Below are positions 48,794 through 61,436 of a stretch of DNA of 64,000 nt, piece after piece. The notes beneath the pieces were generated by a model. That model ran no database searches and was not told the origin of the DNA. It worked only from the letters and a program-made list of their open reading frames with translations. A program made the position numbers and the translations under genes. How positions within the stretch are numbered: position 1 is the first letter of the stretch; each line of letters begins with the position of its first letter. The stretch comes from Anseranas semipalmata (taxonomy: Eukaryota; Chordata; Aves; Anseriformes; Anseranatidae). The stretch covers positions 188,194-252,193 of the forward strand of contig VXAA01000917.1 in assembly GCA_013399115.1 (NCBI GenBank), written 5' to 3'.

Positions 48794-51700
48794 GAGTAGC
48801 AGCCTTAAGATGAGTCATGCCTTGGTCTTAGGTTGGGGTGGGAATGCCTGCCTCTTCTCTTTGAGAAGACTGAGTAATTAAACAGGGTAAGAGCAAGATT
48901 CAGTGAAAAATTTAGACACTCTACTTTAATTGTTTACACATAGGAGTGTATTACGTGGGCCAAATATCTAAGCTCCTACAGCGGTCAATGAAGACAGTGA
49001 ATACAGTCAAAGAAGCAAAGAGAGTGATTCAGCTGTCAGCTAGAGGAAGAATCAGCTGCCTAAACACAGATTCCTGGTGCTATTTGAAATGCTTTAGGGT
49101 ACCTGACACAGCTGCAGTGTATGGGCAGATATGACACAGGAACCATGGGGGGTTCACACATCTGGATTGGCAGCTGGGTGGCAGCAAGTAAGGTATCAAC
49201 AAAGGCATGCGTGCTTTGGTATGTACATGGCTAAGTACATGGCTGATGCAGGTGAAATCAGTCCCAACTTTTAATTCACAAAGTTGAGGCAAACTGTTTA
49301 GAAGCTGCTGCTAAGCATTTTTAGTCATATAAAATATATAAGGAATATTTAAATGACAATCAGTGAAAATTGCACCCATTCAGATCTTGTGACTGCTGTG
49401 CCTACTGGTACAGATGTTTTTGAGTTTTGCTATGCCCAATAAATCCAGGTTACTATGTCATTGAATATTTAAGGACTGAGTTTCAACAGCAGCCGATTTC
49501 TGGTACAGACAATGACTGACTCAGCAAGAGGCAGTTTGAGTTGGATTTGTACAGGAAAAAAAAAAAAAAAAGGAAGAAGAAAAAGAATAGCTATAAGCAG
49601 TCAGAAAACAGAGTTTCTGGAAAGCCATTCCAGTTGTCTTACAGATTAGACACATGGGTTGTGGAAATATACTTCCTGATCCAGTTATATAAAACCATCA
49701 TTTACACATAATCAATTCACAGTTTGGTCTAAAAAAATAATAATAAATGTGCAGACAACTAACTGTACCATCCTACTCAGGCAATATAGTTACATTGCTG
49801 AATACAAAATGGCTATAGTATTTCTGACAATTTATATGTAATATGTAATTAAAACTGGTTTTCAGAAGCAAAATCCACATTGAAAAGAAACTAAACACAT
49901 GATGCTTAGTTCCTCTGAAATGCTATATTCTTCAGATCTCTTTTCCATCATTCACTAGCACATGTGGAACATGTGAGTTTATAGTCTCCCTATCAAAAAG
50001 TTACCATATAGTCTCTCTATCCATAAGCATGTTTAATCTTGGTTTTGAAACCTACTGAGATCCTGTCCTCCATTATATTAACTGTTCCTCAGATTCTGAA
50101 TACCTCTGGCATCAGAGTAAATATATTCTAACTCAAATACATTAGCACACTGTCTGACCATTGTGGAACCAGATTGAAATCTGGGCAGAAAATAACAAAT
50201 GATAGAGCAAAGTCACTCAAAAGCTGCAATTATAGCAAGTGCAGAAGAGCACATACATCAGCACCAATGTTTATTTTTAGAAAGATAGGGAAGCTTCATA
50301 CTCTGCCTCTCACAGTCAGCAAACTGTTTAGTAGGGCCCCAAAGTTCAGCCACTCCAGTTAAATTTTCTCAGTGCTGTAGGTTGTCCTTATTCCACGGAT
50401 TCCTTGTGGTCCTTGATTCCTGTGTTCTAGCCACCCAGAATACACAGCACTTCACTGAAGTCCCAAGTTATGCATATTTTTAGAACTTTTGGATTTGCAA
50501 TATTTGCTGGACAAATTTTAACGATAAGTGTGTTAAGTTTGACTGAAAGATCTGAGAAATAAGTTGTTCTGAAACTCAGAATCAGATCTTCTATGAGGAT
50601 GGGATGTCAGTAATTCTGCAAGCTAAGCTTTGCCATGGGAGAAAACACCCAGTTACAACAAATTCAACTCCCACAAGTTTCTCTAGCAAAAAAAGCTTCT
50701 TTTTCACTTGCTTTGGTTCTGAAGACACTGCTTTCAGACCAGGAGGTTTTAATGCAAGTTGTAACTATGGGAACATGTAAAAAAGCACACAAAATATGTT
50801 TAATCTCCAGATGAGGGAGCACGTCCTAATTAGTTATGTCTGCTCTGGTGTCTGGCTACCAGCTGACAGACACGACAGCTGATCTCTCTGAACCAATCCA
50901 AATTGGAAAAAGATTTGGGTTAGGGTCACTTTCTGAGTGGGCAAAGGTTGGGGCTGGTTGTTATTTAGACTGAACTAGTTCATTCATCTCTAGTTACCCA
51001 TATGTCAATACAATAGATTCCCTTAACATAATATGCCGTGGGCTAGAAACTTTCTGTTTTGTTTCTACCTGCACAATTTCATGGGATGCTGCCAGAAGAG
51101 GAAGGCAATGTGTCCTGGAACAAAGAGGAAGTTCTGGACATTTCTGGAAGAACTCCAGAATACACTATGAGAACAGACACTTTGGACGTAAAACCTTCAA
51201 GCTTTGTGCAGTTCAGGTCAGAGCTTAGGTCAGGCACAGACAGTCAATCAGAAGCTTATTTGTAAGCCTGTAAACAATATAGTCTACATAAAGATTTAGG
51301 ATTTTTATACTTCAGAGATAACCTCTGTAACCGCTGTTACTACCCCTGTGTTAATTTAGCATTTAGAATGGATTGGAAAGGGTCATAATAGAGACTGATA
51401 TTAAATACAACTAAGTCAACCCAGTGAAAAAAAAATAGAGAAAGTTTTGCACTGGGTATACAGATCCTGAATCACAAAACCCTAGAGTAGAGTCACAGAA
51501 GTAAAGCTGAGAGTGAGAAATGATCATCTCCATGAAGTTAGTATTCCATTGCCAGTACAGAACAGGATTTGATTTTTAGAATAACCTTGTCATTGTCATA
51601 ATAATCTCATCAGCATTAACAAGAACTGGTAATTTCTCTAAATAATAGTCAGTTTTTTCACTATTTTTTCTTCCTGCTTGGAGGAATGATTATATGTAAA

Positions 51701-52882
51701 TATTTGCAGGACCAAAATTGATGATGTTTAGAGCAAAACAAGGTATATCTATTAAACAAGTAAATTAAGCAGTGCCTGCCATTGGCCCTTTTGTAAACAG
51801 TTCCTGGGCACTGTTGGGAAGTGTGTGTGGCTCAGGGACAATTTCCTAGAGACAGTGTGGTCCTCTGAAGGCTAAGGAACTTTAACATCTCTTTATGTCA
51901 ATGGCTTCAGAGTCAGAGAACAATCTGCAGTCTTACCCATATGGATATAGCCAGAGAGACCTAGGAAATGCCTCCAAAAGCTGTAACTGTTGGGCAGCAC
52001 TAGCTGGAATAAAAGGCAGAAGAAATTGTTTTATTCATTGATTGTTGATTGTTGAATTGATTATTCATCACAGGATTCATCACATGAAAAGAACAGAGCA
52101 TTTTCCAGCAAAACATTTCAATTTTTACATTGTCTGACTAGTGTCACACTCCTGAGCTCATAAAATAGACAAAACATAAATAGGAAGTACAAAGCAGTAT
52201 ATTATATATGGCATATTTAAAAGCCTAGAAAAGATCCTTTATTTAAGATTTTTCCCTTTTCACAGAGAGATGACTGGGTGTTCTGCCACCTTCCCTTAGC
52301 TCTTTACATCTGTCCTCTGACATGCTTTCCACCTCTTCCCTTCCCTCCCCTGAGTCCCCTTGTATCCCACAGCATATGTGTAGGATGTTCATAAAGCTAG
52401 CCATTACTTATAAAATCTTGTCTACACACTTAGTAGAAGTCTACCTCATTACATTGCTGACTACTTGCTTTCTAATACACAACCTTATTATCTTCTTCCA
52501 TTTTATGTTGTTGAAGAAGATAGCAGGGGTCAACAATCGAAATTCTGAGTTTGTAGACCTTCTGGATTATCATCTGGCAAACATTACAGATTTTTCCCTT
52601 CATGATTATTTTCTATCTGTTCTATGGTCTTAGAGCACCGCGTACTAGTTCCACTGATTATAAATTACAGGATGGGGAGAGATCTGATGAAAAAATTCAC
52701 CTTTAAGTGGCCTAGAATTTTATGTCTGTGAGAAAACACATATTTTTCATTGCTAACAGATGCAGCTCAGACCACAGCCAAACAACTGCACGTAACGTGG
52801 ATACACACCTAAGTTACACGCATTGCACGTGCATATGAACACGTACCCTTATTATAAATTCAGCTTTCACTTTATCAACATT

Positions 52883-52921
52883 AAAAAAAAAAAAAAAGAA
52901 AAAAAAAAAAAAAGAAACAAC
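52883..52921 (+). repeat. A-rich tract
   Basis: Two A runs split by one G, ending GAAACAACAACT. Confidence 0.92.
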
Positions 52922-53204
52922 AACTGATGAACAGTCCAGAGGTTGCAACATTTTGGTTTGCAGCTCTCTGGCATAATCATGTGGCAAAGAGCAAGTGCCA
53001 TAGCAGCAAAATGGGACACAATAATAAATGACATTTGCAGATTTATTTTTTTATGTGTCAGAACTCCCAAATGCACTGCTACTAGTATATTAGTACTCCT
53101 TAAGACCCACTTCAGCTGCTGATAACATTACTGAAAAGAATATCAGCTTCTGTTTTTAACTGGACATTAATATGCTGGTCCTGTACTTGACTGTCACTCC
53201 ACAG

Positions 53205-53320
53205 CTAAATGCTTCAATTTCCACATATAAAAAATGGGGAATAATGATATTGACCTTTGCAGAGCACTTTGAAATCCAAGGAAAAAAGAGCTACAAGAAA
53301 AGCTGGCATTATTATTATTT
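53205..53320 (+). repeat. MIR/L3-like old repeat, 3' half
   Basis: In order: CAATTTCCACATATAAAAAA, TGGGGAATAATGATATTGAC, GCAGAGCACTTTGAAATCC, AAAAAGAGCTACAAGA and finally ATTATTATTATT. This is the standard 3' order of MIR and related CORE/L3 elements (TTTCCCCATCTGTAAAATGGGG, ATAATGAT, AAAGCGCTTTGAGATC, GCGCTATATAAG, ATTATTATT). Several words match in the right order and spacing, which makes chance unlikely. Exact family not decided. Confidence 0.62.
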
Positions 53321-54210
53321 TTCTCTTACCATCTGTGGAGGGAAAAAGAATGAAAGTTGATATAACAGAAACAAAGAAGTAGATGTGTTTTGACAACCTC
53401 TTATAGGATAGAATTATCTGGGTGGAGGGAGGTATTTGCATGGAATGCTTTGCTAATTTTCAAGAACACAGACAACCAAATCTGAAAAACAAGAGTTTAT
53501 ACTTCACACCACCGACATGTTTAAGGTCTAATTTGAAAGAGGGATTGTAGTTCAGTTAACATTCTATTTTTGTTTGGTAGTTTTATCCAACTGTAATAGA
53601 CATGTAACTAGATTTTGGCTTCTGAAGTCCTCCTACATGCATGTCAAGATTTGAGACCTGATTTTCCTGTTTAAATTGGGCAGCCATCCTGGAAACCATA
53701 ATAAGATGCAGCACTGTTGACAGACATTCTCGTAGAAAGTTGAATAAAATGCTATAGAAATTGTTATATGCAGAGATGTGGTAGAAGGATTCAGTGTCTC
53801 CCAAAAGCCCTTGAATGTTGCCTCTCTTCTACCTTTCTGTATTCTTCTTAGTTCTTTGTTATTATTTGATAAACTTGGTTTCATCTTACTATCTGCTCCT
53901 ATTGTAAAGTTGGCACTTTGTCCAAGTTAGTCATCTAGACTCTCTTTATCATAAGCAAGGAGTGCTAAGCACATATAGAAGACTACATGGACCTACCTGT
54001 CTTATATCTGTCTCTTTGAATGGGTTAAACTGTCCTCTCAGAAGCCTCTTTTCTTTCCATTGACTAGGGAGGATGCCAAACTGCCAAGCTCAGAATAAAT
54101 GTCTAAGTGTTTGATGGCTAAAGTTAGGTGAGAAAAATTCCACTTCCAGTTGCACATAATAACATCAAGATCTTCACAGAAAACCTACAGAAGAAAGGTC
54201 CTGGCCTCCA

Positions 54211-54284
54211 GTCTGGGAGCTCAAATCAAAGAAATGGACATACCAAAGTCTGGGACCTCAAATCAGAGAGATGAACATACCAGA
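54211..54284 (+). repeat. 37-base tandem duplication, two copies
   Basis: GTCTGGGAGCTCAAATCAAA... and GTCTGGGACCTCAAATCAGA... repeat with a period of exactly 37 bases and 5 mismatches in 37. No third copy is recognisable. Confidence 0.92.
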
Positions 54285-56100
54285 GAAGTGAGGGTATACC
54301 AGGAAGGGCAATAGTTATAGAAATAACAGTACACAATTACTTATTTTAGGCATCCATCTGGTTAGGTGTGTTGTTTCATTTAAATGATGTGTAAACTCAC
54401 TCACTTAATGGCCCTCATTTATACATTTATACATGTCATGTGAGCACTACAAAACACACGGTTTTAATTTTAAAACCTAAAGCACAAGTAGCAGACCTCA
54501 CCTTTGCTGGATGCTGTCGGGTGTCAAAATCAAAAAGTTCAGCTTGTGCCCCTTCCAAGGAAATATAATACATACGCATCTGTGCACCCTGAGGTCTGTG
54601 CACAGCTGCACAATGTTTTATGAGATGTTGCAGTGGCTTCTGCTAGACTTCCTGACGTAAAACTACAAACAATCAAACCCTCCTTCCCCCACGCCCCACT
54701 CTCTCAAGCAAATGCCTGAGAAAAGAGATTTTTTAAGCTAACTATATCCTTTAAACACTTTTGCTCTCAAGTGCAGAAGTTATCTCAGTATTTACAGAAG
54801 GAGATCATGATCTTGGGTATTTCAGCTTTGAGTAGAAAGAAGCTACACTCCTTAGCCTTGCTTCAAAACAAAAGTTTCTCTTAATAAAGTCTAAACCAAC
54901 CTTAGAAGGCAGAAATAAGTATGCTCCATCAAGCATAAAAGCGTGAGCTGACATTTAAAATTTGCACACTTTCTTCTCAGCCACCCAAGAGAGAAATGAT
55001 TCTGCATTAACAGAAGAAAAATGCAACCCTGAAAACTGATGTCTTTGCATTTACACCAGGACAACTACAACACAGTAAAATGCCCTGACACTCTCCTTTC
55101 TTATAGTCTAGCTTTTCCACTCATCTTGTATCCTTTTCTGACTAGATCTAGCTAGATTTCTAACTAGAATGAAATAAAATAGAATAACATCATTTTTTTC
55201 TTTTTTCCAAGAAAATGCAAAAATGTAGATTTCATAAACCAATATATTTTTAAATTGATGTTGATTCTCAAAAATGTATTGTTTTGTTTTAACTCTAAAA
55301 ACTTCATTTTGACATTTTCAGAACAAAAGGTTTTGATTAAAAAGTGTTTCATTTTTATAAGTGGTTTTAGCTTCACAGAAGAAAGAACAAGGACACAAGA
55401 CATTCAATTTAATTAAATATTTGTGAATTTGTAGTTCACCAAAAAGAATGGAAATCTCTCCAATTAAGTCAGACATTCTCTCAGCTACTTCTAACCTGAT
55501 CCCAGAAAAAGCAGGATATACCTCAAAAGCAAAAGCTATTTCATTATTTATTTTCCTGTTTTCAGAAAGCGATTATGAAGATGTCAGTATGATATTTTCA
55601 ACATCCTAGAGCAGTGAAAATATGTTGAAGATGAAACTAGTCACCATCATGTCTGCTATGGGCCCCCTTCAGATTGACGTGTCCACATTTTTCAAAACTA
55701 ATGTAGGAATGCATTGTTTATTGTATTTTTTTATCATGTAAGAAATGAGATAGTTATATACCTCAGCAATAGGTAGACTGAGTGCATCAATAAGGAACTC
55801 CTTTTATCATAATCGTAATTTCAGCCATTAGACATCAGATGCACCAAAAGATCAGTCTTTTATCCATTTCACAGTATAATGTCTTGTTAGTCTGGGATTT
55901 CCAAAAAAGCTTGGAAGAAAATATGCAACTTCTACTGTAATTCAGTGGGAAATGAGTAGCTAACTCCATCAGCCACCCCTGAAAATTCAAGCCTTAGTGC
56001 TCTCATACAGTCATCTGCATTTTCACTCAGCAATGTCTAAAGTAATACACTTCTAGATGGAAATCCATTGCTGGTGGCCCTTCTCTTGGAAGATGGCAGG

Positions 56101-56118
56101 AAAAAAAAAAAAAAAAAA
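56101..56118 (+). repeat. Poly-A tract
   Basis: Eighteen A residues. Confidence 0.92.
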
Positions 56119-57256
56119 GACTACTGTAAATGACATTCCCTCCAGTATAACCTCACTTAGCACAGTTACTGTGTAAAACTTGATGCACGCACAAAGTCAT
56201 GGTGGCGTCTTGCTATACAACTGTTCAACAGCCTGGCTGTAAGGGATATATGATCACTCTTTTCAAATGTTACCCTGGAAACAATTTGTCTCTTGGCAGA
56301 CATTGCATACTTATACAGGAAACTAAATTTAAATCCTTAGGCATAACATCTTGGTCATGCCTGCCCTTTTGTTTGAACTCCTTTAATAAAACTCTTGCCC
56401 TCACACTTGGCTGTACTAAATCCAAGTATGATCTTTGCTTCCTCCTCATTATTAGTTCAGAGGGAACACTCTAGTATTTGTATGCAGGGTTATCCATTAC
56501 CTAAAAGGAAAACGTGCCAACTCGGAGCTCTGTTCATTGACTTACATGATGTTTACCCAAGGATTTTCATGCAACTGGCTTATAATGGCCATATAATTTG
56601 CCTCTTCTGAACAGTTTTACAGAACTGGTATTCATCATCTGACTTCTCAGCATACAACAGGTGAGTCAGTTCATAGGTGGCTTGGGAATAAACAACGGAA
56701 CAAGGTGGAGCATTTAAAAAAAGAGAACTAGGCAAGTAGGACTGGTGCAATCAATCAAAAATGTGATTCTTAAATGAGTAGTTTGAGAGGGGGGTGACGA
56801 CAAATGAATGGAAATGTTATGTACACAAGTTAGCCTCATACCTGGCTGAATATAGTGCAACTGGAAATTTTGGAAAGAAATATCTGCCCACCTGCCTGGT
56901 TTCTTGGCCAGCAAGAGCAGCACTTTCCAAACAGACAAGAGTCTGAGGCAGTTTTCCACTTTTGCACACAAATGCAGGAATCCCCAAACAGGACAGGAGA
57001 GAGGAAATCATCCTGTTATTCCACAATACACATAAACTTAAACTCACATTAAGTTTTCCATCAGCTACCACTTCTCAAACACCTACAGAGCGGCAGAGGT
57101 TGTGCACATCTTAGCATCCCACATTGTCTTTTAATGATGGCAAACTGCCAAAATTTGTCTCCAAATGAGCATGGTTAAGGTCTCACAGGCCTTCTGGGGT
57201 AGCTGAGACCTCCCACATTAATAAAGAATTTAGGGGATTATTTTTCCCCTCTTGAC

Positions 57257-57275
57257 TTTTTTTTTTTTTTTTTTT
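57257..57275 (+). repeat. Poly-T tract
   Basis: About nineteen T residues after CCCCTCTTGAC. Confidence 0.92.
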
Positions 57276-58079
57276 AAATTGATGTTGAAGTAATTCCATT
57301 GGCCCTGGAAGCACATGTAAAGGGAGACAAAATTGGATACAAGTCTCAGAAGGATGGCATAAGGATTTAACAATACGTCTCGGACTTAACTCTACTGATG
57401 AGGTAGGTGCTGGCAGAGAACCGTGAGGAATTATGCAAAGTGTTCCCTCCCTCCTTTTTTTCTTCATAAAATAGCCTGTGAGGCAAAGAGTTCCTGAGTC
57501 ATGAGCAATGTTTTTGTTGGGAATGGACAAGCTTTAGCAGTGGGGGGAAAAACAATTTTCAAAATTTACTTTTCACCACTGTGTAACACCTTGAAAATAT
57601 TTTGGCAAAAAAAGCCAGGTGTTGTGCCGTTCCAGGATTCTATCAGAGGTTCACCTTTTTTGGCTGGTGGAATAGAAAATGCTACCAGCATATTATAGGA
57701 AATATGAATAGCTCTAGTCAAACTGTTTAACACTGTAAGCAGGATAAAGACAGGGTGTACGTGAACTTTTTTTGTGTCTCATTTAAAGCACCATTAGGCA
57801 TGAATTAAGTAAAACTTATTTTACAAATTCATCACAAATTAGGTCTCTGTTGTGGTGGGTGCCTTTCAAAGATGCCAGGAGGCAGTTGCTGTATCTCAGT
57901 ATTTAGTGCTAGCAAATGGAACATAAAAAGGATGAAATAAAATATTCCACCCTCATTTTACATGTCATGATCGGGAAAATGATGCCTTGCAGATGGTTTT
58001 ACCAAAAGGTTATGATAATGAGGAACTGCATGCATCCATTTTAATTCTACAAATACAAACATTTTCTTCTCAGTATACT

Positions 58080-58250
58080 CCAGCTTCCTCATGCACATAC
58101 CAGCTACTACTCCACTGATGTCAAAGGAATAATTTTTGTTGAATTATAAAAATAAAAATAAATGTCAGACCTGGCCGAAAGCATACTCATAGAACCAGAT
58201 TCACCGATATGCTCCAGTGGCTTTATGTTACCCCAGTGATACAAGACAGT
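58080..58250. repeat. Probable ancient amniote dispersed repeat
   Basis: CTCCACTGATGTCAAAGGAA (58111-58130) and, further right, GAACCAGATTCACCGATATG (58192-58211), CTCCAGTGGCTTTATG and ACCCCAGTGATAC resemble words of an old repeat class (CTCCATTGATTTCAATGGA; CAGATTCACCAGTATGCTCC; GGCTTTATGCCAGTGTAAC). Confidence 0.42.
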
Positions 58251-58510
58251 CATAAAAGTAGATTAACCAATATAAGGCTGCTGTGTGTCACCAGAGAAGT
58301 ACATAGCAGCTGGAACATTGATGGGAAATCTATACTGCAGTGTTTTACCATTTCTGCCTTCTCACCTTTCTGTCTTTCTCATCAAAGATCAGTACCAGTT
58401 CCAGATGCAGTGCGAATACAGGGAAAATAAATACTGGAAAAAGAAAAACTAAGTATTTGACAGTATTAACCCAAACAGGTCATAATTTCAGTTTCTTAAA
58501 TTAGTATGCT

Positions 58511-58597
58511 GGAGATTCAGTGCAGGGTGCAAAACCCACAAGGAAGGTGGGTAAACACTCATGGAATTTACCCACAATATGGAATGGGTAAATTCCA
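58511..58597 (-). repeat. Left arm of an inverted repeat pair, with internal hairpin
   Basis: Reverse-complemented, 58511-58574 reads TGGGTAAATTCCATGAGTG, TTTACCCACCTTC, GTGGGTTTTGCACCCTGC and ends in ATCTCC, matching 61364-61436 closely. It also carries a perfect 13-base hairpin: TGGAATTTACCCA at 58562-58574 and its reverse complement TGGGTAAATTCCA at 58585-58597 around a 10-base loop. Probably two copies of one unnamed old repeat inserted in opposite orientation. Confidence 0.65.
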
Positions 58598-59465
58598 GTG
58601 CTGTGGTTTTAAAATTCACTACAACTAGATTTATTTGTGTGAAGAGATAGCAGTATTGAATTAATTCTTATTCATAACACCATCCCATGCTCCTCAACTT
58701 TGAAATGAAGAGCTTCTGAGCAGAACATGAAGTCTAGAGTAGGCTGGGAACTTCTTAACTGGTCATAGATATTGAAAATATATCGATAGATTTTAGATCC
58801 ACCATCCTTCATGTATACCAGATGCAGGCAACTTCATTGTGCATAGTTCTCATTGTATGAAATATATACAGAGCTATAAATCACACTTGGAAAACAGTTT
58901 CTTATTGAATTGGATATATTGTAAATAATCTCACAGTGGAATTAGTAAAATTATTTTAGAAATGTAAAATTTCAGATATTGCAAATAAAGCAGGAAAATA
59001 CATGCAACATTTTCACTAGTTCATTTCTCCATCTTCAGAGCAGTAGAAAATTTGAAATGTCAACTTTTAAAATGTGGAAAAAAAATCTTAAAATTATATG
59101 TCTAAGGTTGCTTTCCCATACAAATTCATGTAATATTGTAATAAGGTTTCAGACTGAAATCTGAAACAGTTGGAACAGGGCAGAAAGAATTTCCTTAAAC
59201 AAACTTAATCAAGATAGAATTTCCTAGCAGTGAGAATGATTAAATACTGGAACAACTTGCTCACACTGGCCTATCTGTAAGAAAAGACAGGAGATGGCTT
59301 GCAGCCTGTGTGCAAAGAGAGAAGAAGATCTGGCTGAACACTGTGGTATGAATCTTTCTGGTGTGGGAATTTTTGGATCTGAAGTCCTCTGTCCATCCCT
59401 TACCTTTTATGCCATGAACATAGTCATAAAGCTTGCTACTCTATAATAAGATAATAAGACAGAAC

Positions 59466-59880
59466 ACACCTTTGCTGAATTTGGGGACTACAATAAACTG
59501 ATGACAAACTGAACAGCAGAGCTTCATTCCAGAGGGAACTTGATAAACTTGAGGACCAGGCCAACAGAAATCTCATGAAGTATAATAAAGAGAAGTGCAA
59601 AGTCTTGCACCTGGGACAGAACAACTCCATGCTTCAGCACGAACTGGGAAATGGCTTGAATATTAGCCCCGGTGGGAAGATAGAAACCATACTGAATGTG
59701 AGCCCACAGGGTACTCTCATCATGAACAATGCAACATGCATACTTGTATGCATTAGAAGGAAAGTTAGAGAATCTAAGCAAGTCACTATGTCCTTCCATT
59801 TGGTGCCGGTGAGGACCTACCTGGTATACTGTGTCCTTTTTTGAGCCCCCCAGTACCTGTTTCAGGCAAGACCTTACAGA
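59466..59880 (+). mobile_element. Old CR1 fragment, RT from motif C into the thumb
   Basis: The open frame at 59575-59844 has the CR1 block YNKEKCKVLHLGQNNSM (residues 3-19), then HELGNGL. Further down, CILVCIRRKV and VRTYLVYCVLF correspond to CINRGMASR and [12 protein letters not shown] of the copy at 215-769. Upstream (about 59468-59575) the DNA still echoes FADDTKL and the FQRDLDKLE helix in changing frames. Base divergence is high and the frame shifts at least twice, so this is among the oldest CR1 pieces here. It is on the plus strand; no 3' UTR or octamers follow. It codes for nothing useful now. Confidence 0.8.
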
Positions 59881-60496
59881 GTTGGGATTAAATATTTCAT
59901 GTAGCAATTCTTAGGGGAATAGCTGTTTGGATTGGAGACACAGATATTTAATGTCTTGGGATAAACAGGCGGTCCAGATGAAACAGTTTTAACTTGTCTC
60001 TTCTGTCCTTAATTTCAATGAAATCTAAAATAACTAGCTCTATGAAGTCAGTTTGTTTCACTGATGGTTTTGGCAGAGCTTCTCTCTCACCGTGTTGCCA
60101 GGAAACATGGCAGAGTAAAATGACTGTTGGACTGTCACAGCTTTAGGCCTTATGACTCTGAGGGACGAATGCCAAGGCAATCAGCATGCCGGGGAAGCTG
60201 CACACTTTGCAAGCTCTGCAGCATTACGTGACCCTGCAAAGGGGAAAACTTGTGAGGTTAGAGGATAAAAAAAGGAAGGGAAGGAAGGAGCTACAGAGCA
60301 GTCAGTCCTACCATTTCATCTGTACTGGACTCCCACTGCCTATATTGCATTTGAGCAGATGCTATTTGAACAGATTTTCTGAAGACAGAAATACAAAAGG
60401 AAAAATTAGATGATGTTAGCATAGTAACCCTTCACTTCCCTAGCATGGATGTGACAAGGGATCTTGCAAACAACCCAGCCCCATCTAACTTTGCAC

Positions 60497-60565
60497 CTTG
60501 TCATGTCTTGCCTTATCTTGCTTTGTCTTGTCTTATTACATCTTGCCGTGTCTTTATGTTATCTT
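60497..60565 (+). repeat. Degenerate (TCTTG/TCTTA)n repeat
   Basis: CTTGTCATGTCTTGCCTTAT followed by CTTGCTTTGTCTTGTCTTAT and further CTTG/CTTTA words; units of five or ten bases with many substitutions. Confidence 0.75.
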
Positions 60566-61068
60566 ATCAAGACACTCCTTCCTGAGCTAGTTAAAAATAG
60601 TCCAATCCTAATTTTTCCATCAGATTTTCCAGCCTGTATTAAATTTACCACTCATGGATGAATAATCTGTTATCCTTCTGCAACAAATTAATTGCAGGCT
60701 GTTACAAAATGAGTGATGTGGGTACAAATTCTGTGAGTCTCTGCTATATAAAATTCAATATAGCCTTTGCTGTTGGGATAATCCTGTGCCAATGAACTTG
60801 GCAAAAAATATAGAATGTGTGTACACAACATGGGAAACTTTCAGGTCGATATTAACAGTTGCATATTTATTTATTTTTCAAAAATCTTGCAAAGATATAG
60901 AAAGGATTATTCTGAAGTATTCCTGCTACCCTACATACTTTTAAACTGCCTTGGGTTCTACATACGGAGCATTTTTCAAACATAAATGTGAATAACTGTT
61001 TCTGATTTCTTTCAGAACTGTACCCAGCTCATCACTGTAATCTTAGCACAAAATATATGCCCATTATT

Positions 61069-61097
61069 AAAAAAAAAAAAAAAGAAAGAAACAAAAA
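61069..61097 (+). repeat. A-rich tract
   Basis: Fifteen A residues, then GAAAGAAACAAAAA. Confidence 0.88.
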
Positions 61098-61363
61098 TCC
61101 ACAGGCATGTGCATGTCATGATCTGTTAACCTAGCTTTGCAGTCTGCACATATGGTGGATGAAGGAGCGGAACAGCTATGATATAATTAAGATTCAGTTC
61201 TGCAAATGACTGCATGAGCTTAATAATCGCTGTTTTGGGGGATGTAGATACTGAGGTCTGTACTATGGTTGCAATTCATACACATTCATTGAAGCTGATT
61301 TATCTTCAAACTAACTCACTTGGTACTGCTAGGAGTACAGTTATCTCAGTACAGAACATAGGA

Positions 61364-61436
61364 TGGGTAAATTCCATGGCTTTTTATGACATTTACCCAC
61401 CTTCTTTCTGGGTTTTGCACCCTGCGCTGACTCTCC
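61364..61436 (+). repeat. Right arm of an inverted repeat pair
   Basis: TGGGTAAATTCCATGG (61364-61379), then TTTACCCACCTTC, then TGGGTTTTGCACCCTGCGCT and CTCTCC. This matches the reverse complement of 58511-58574, with about eight extra bases between the first two blocks. The two arms lie about 2.8 kb apart. Confidence 0.65.

Larger units (their letters stand above)
48794..59465. other. Non-coding AT-rich stretch
   Basis: About 10.7 kb without a recognisable gene. It holds a MIR-like 3' end (53205-53320), a 37-base tandem duplication (54211-54284), A/T tracts at 49556-49590, 52883-52921, 56101-56118 and 57257-57275, likely ancient repeat sequence at 58080-58250, and the left arm of an inverted repeat pair at 58511-58597. 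Remaining open frames are short with no known motif. Confidence 0.6.

Noticed and set aside
52322..52633. 103-codon plus-strand frame rich in Leu/Ile/Phe, considered as a transporter or retroviral envelope piece
   Set aside because: No recognisable motif, no LTR or other retroviral domains nearby.
59170..59290. Possible CR1 C-terminal block (TACTGGAACAACTTGCTCAC resembles the HWNRLP region)
   Set aside because: It lies upstream of the RT fragment at 59466, the wrong order for one element, and neighbouring residues do not support it.
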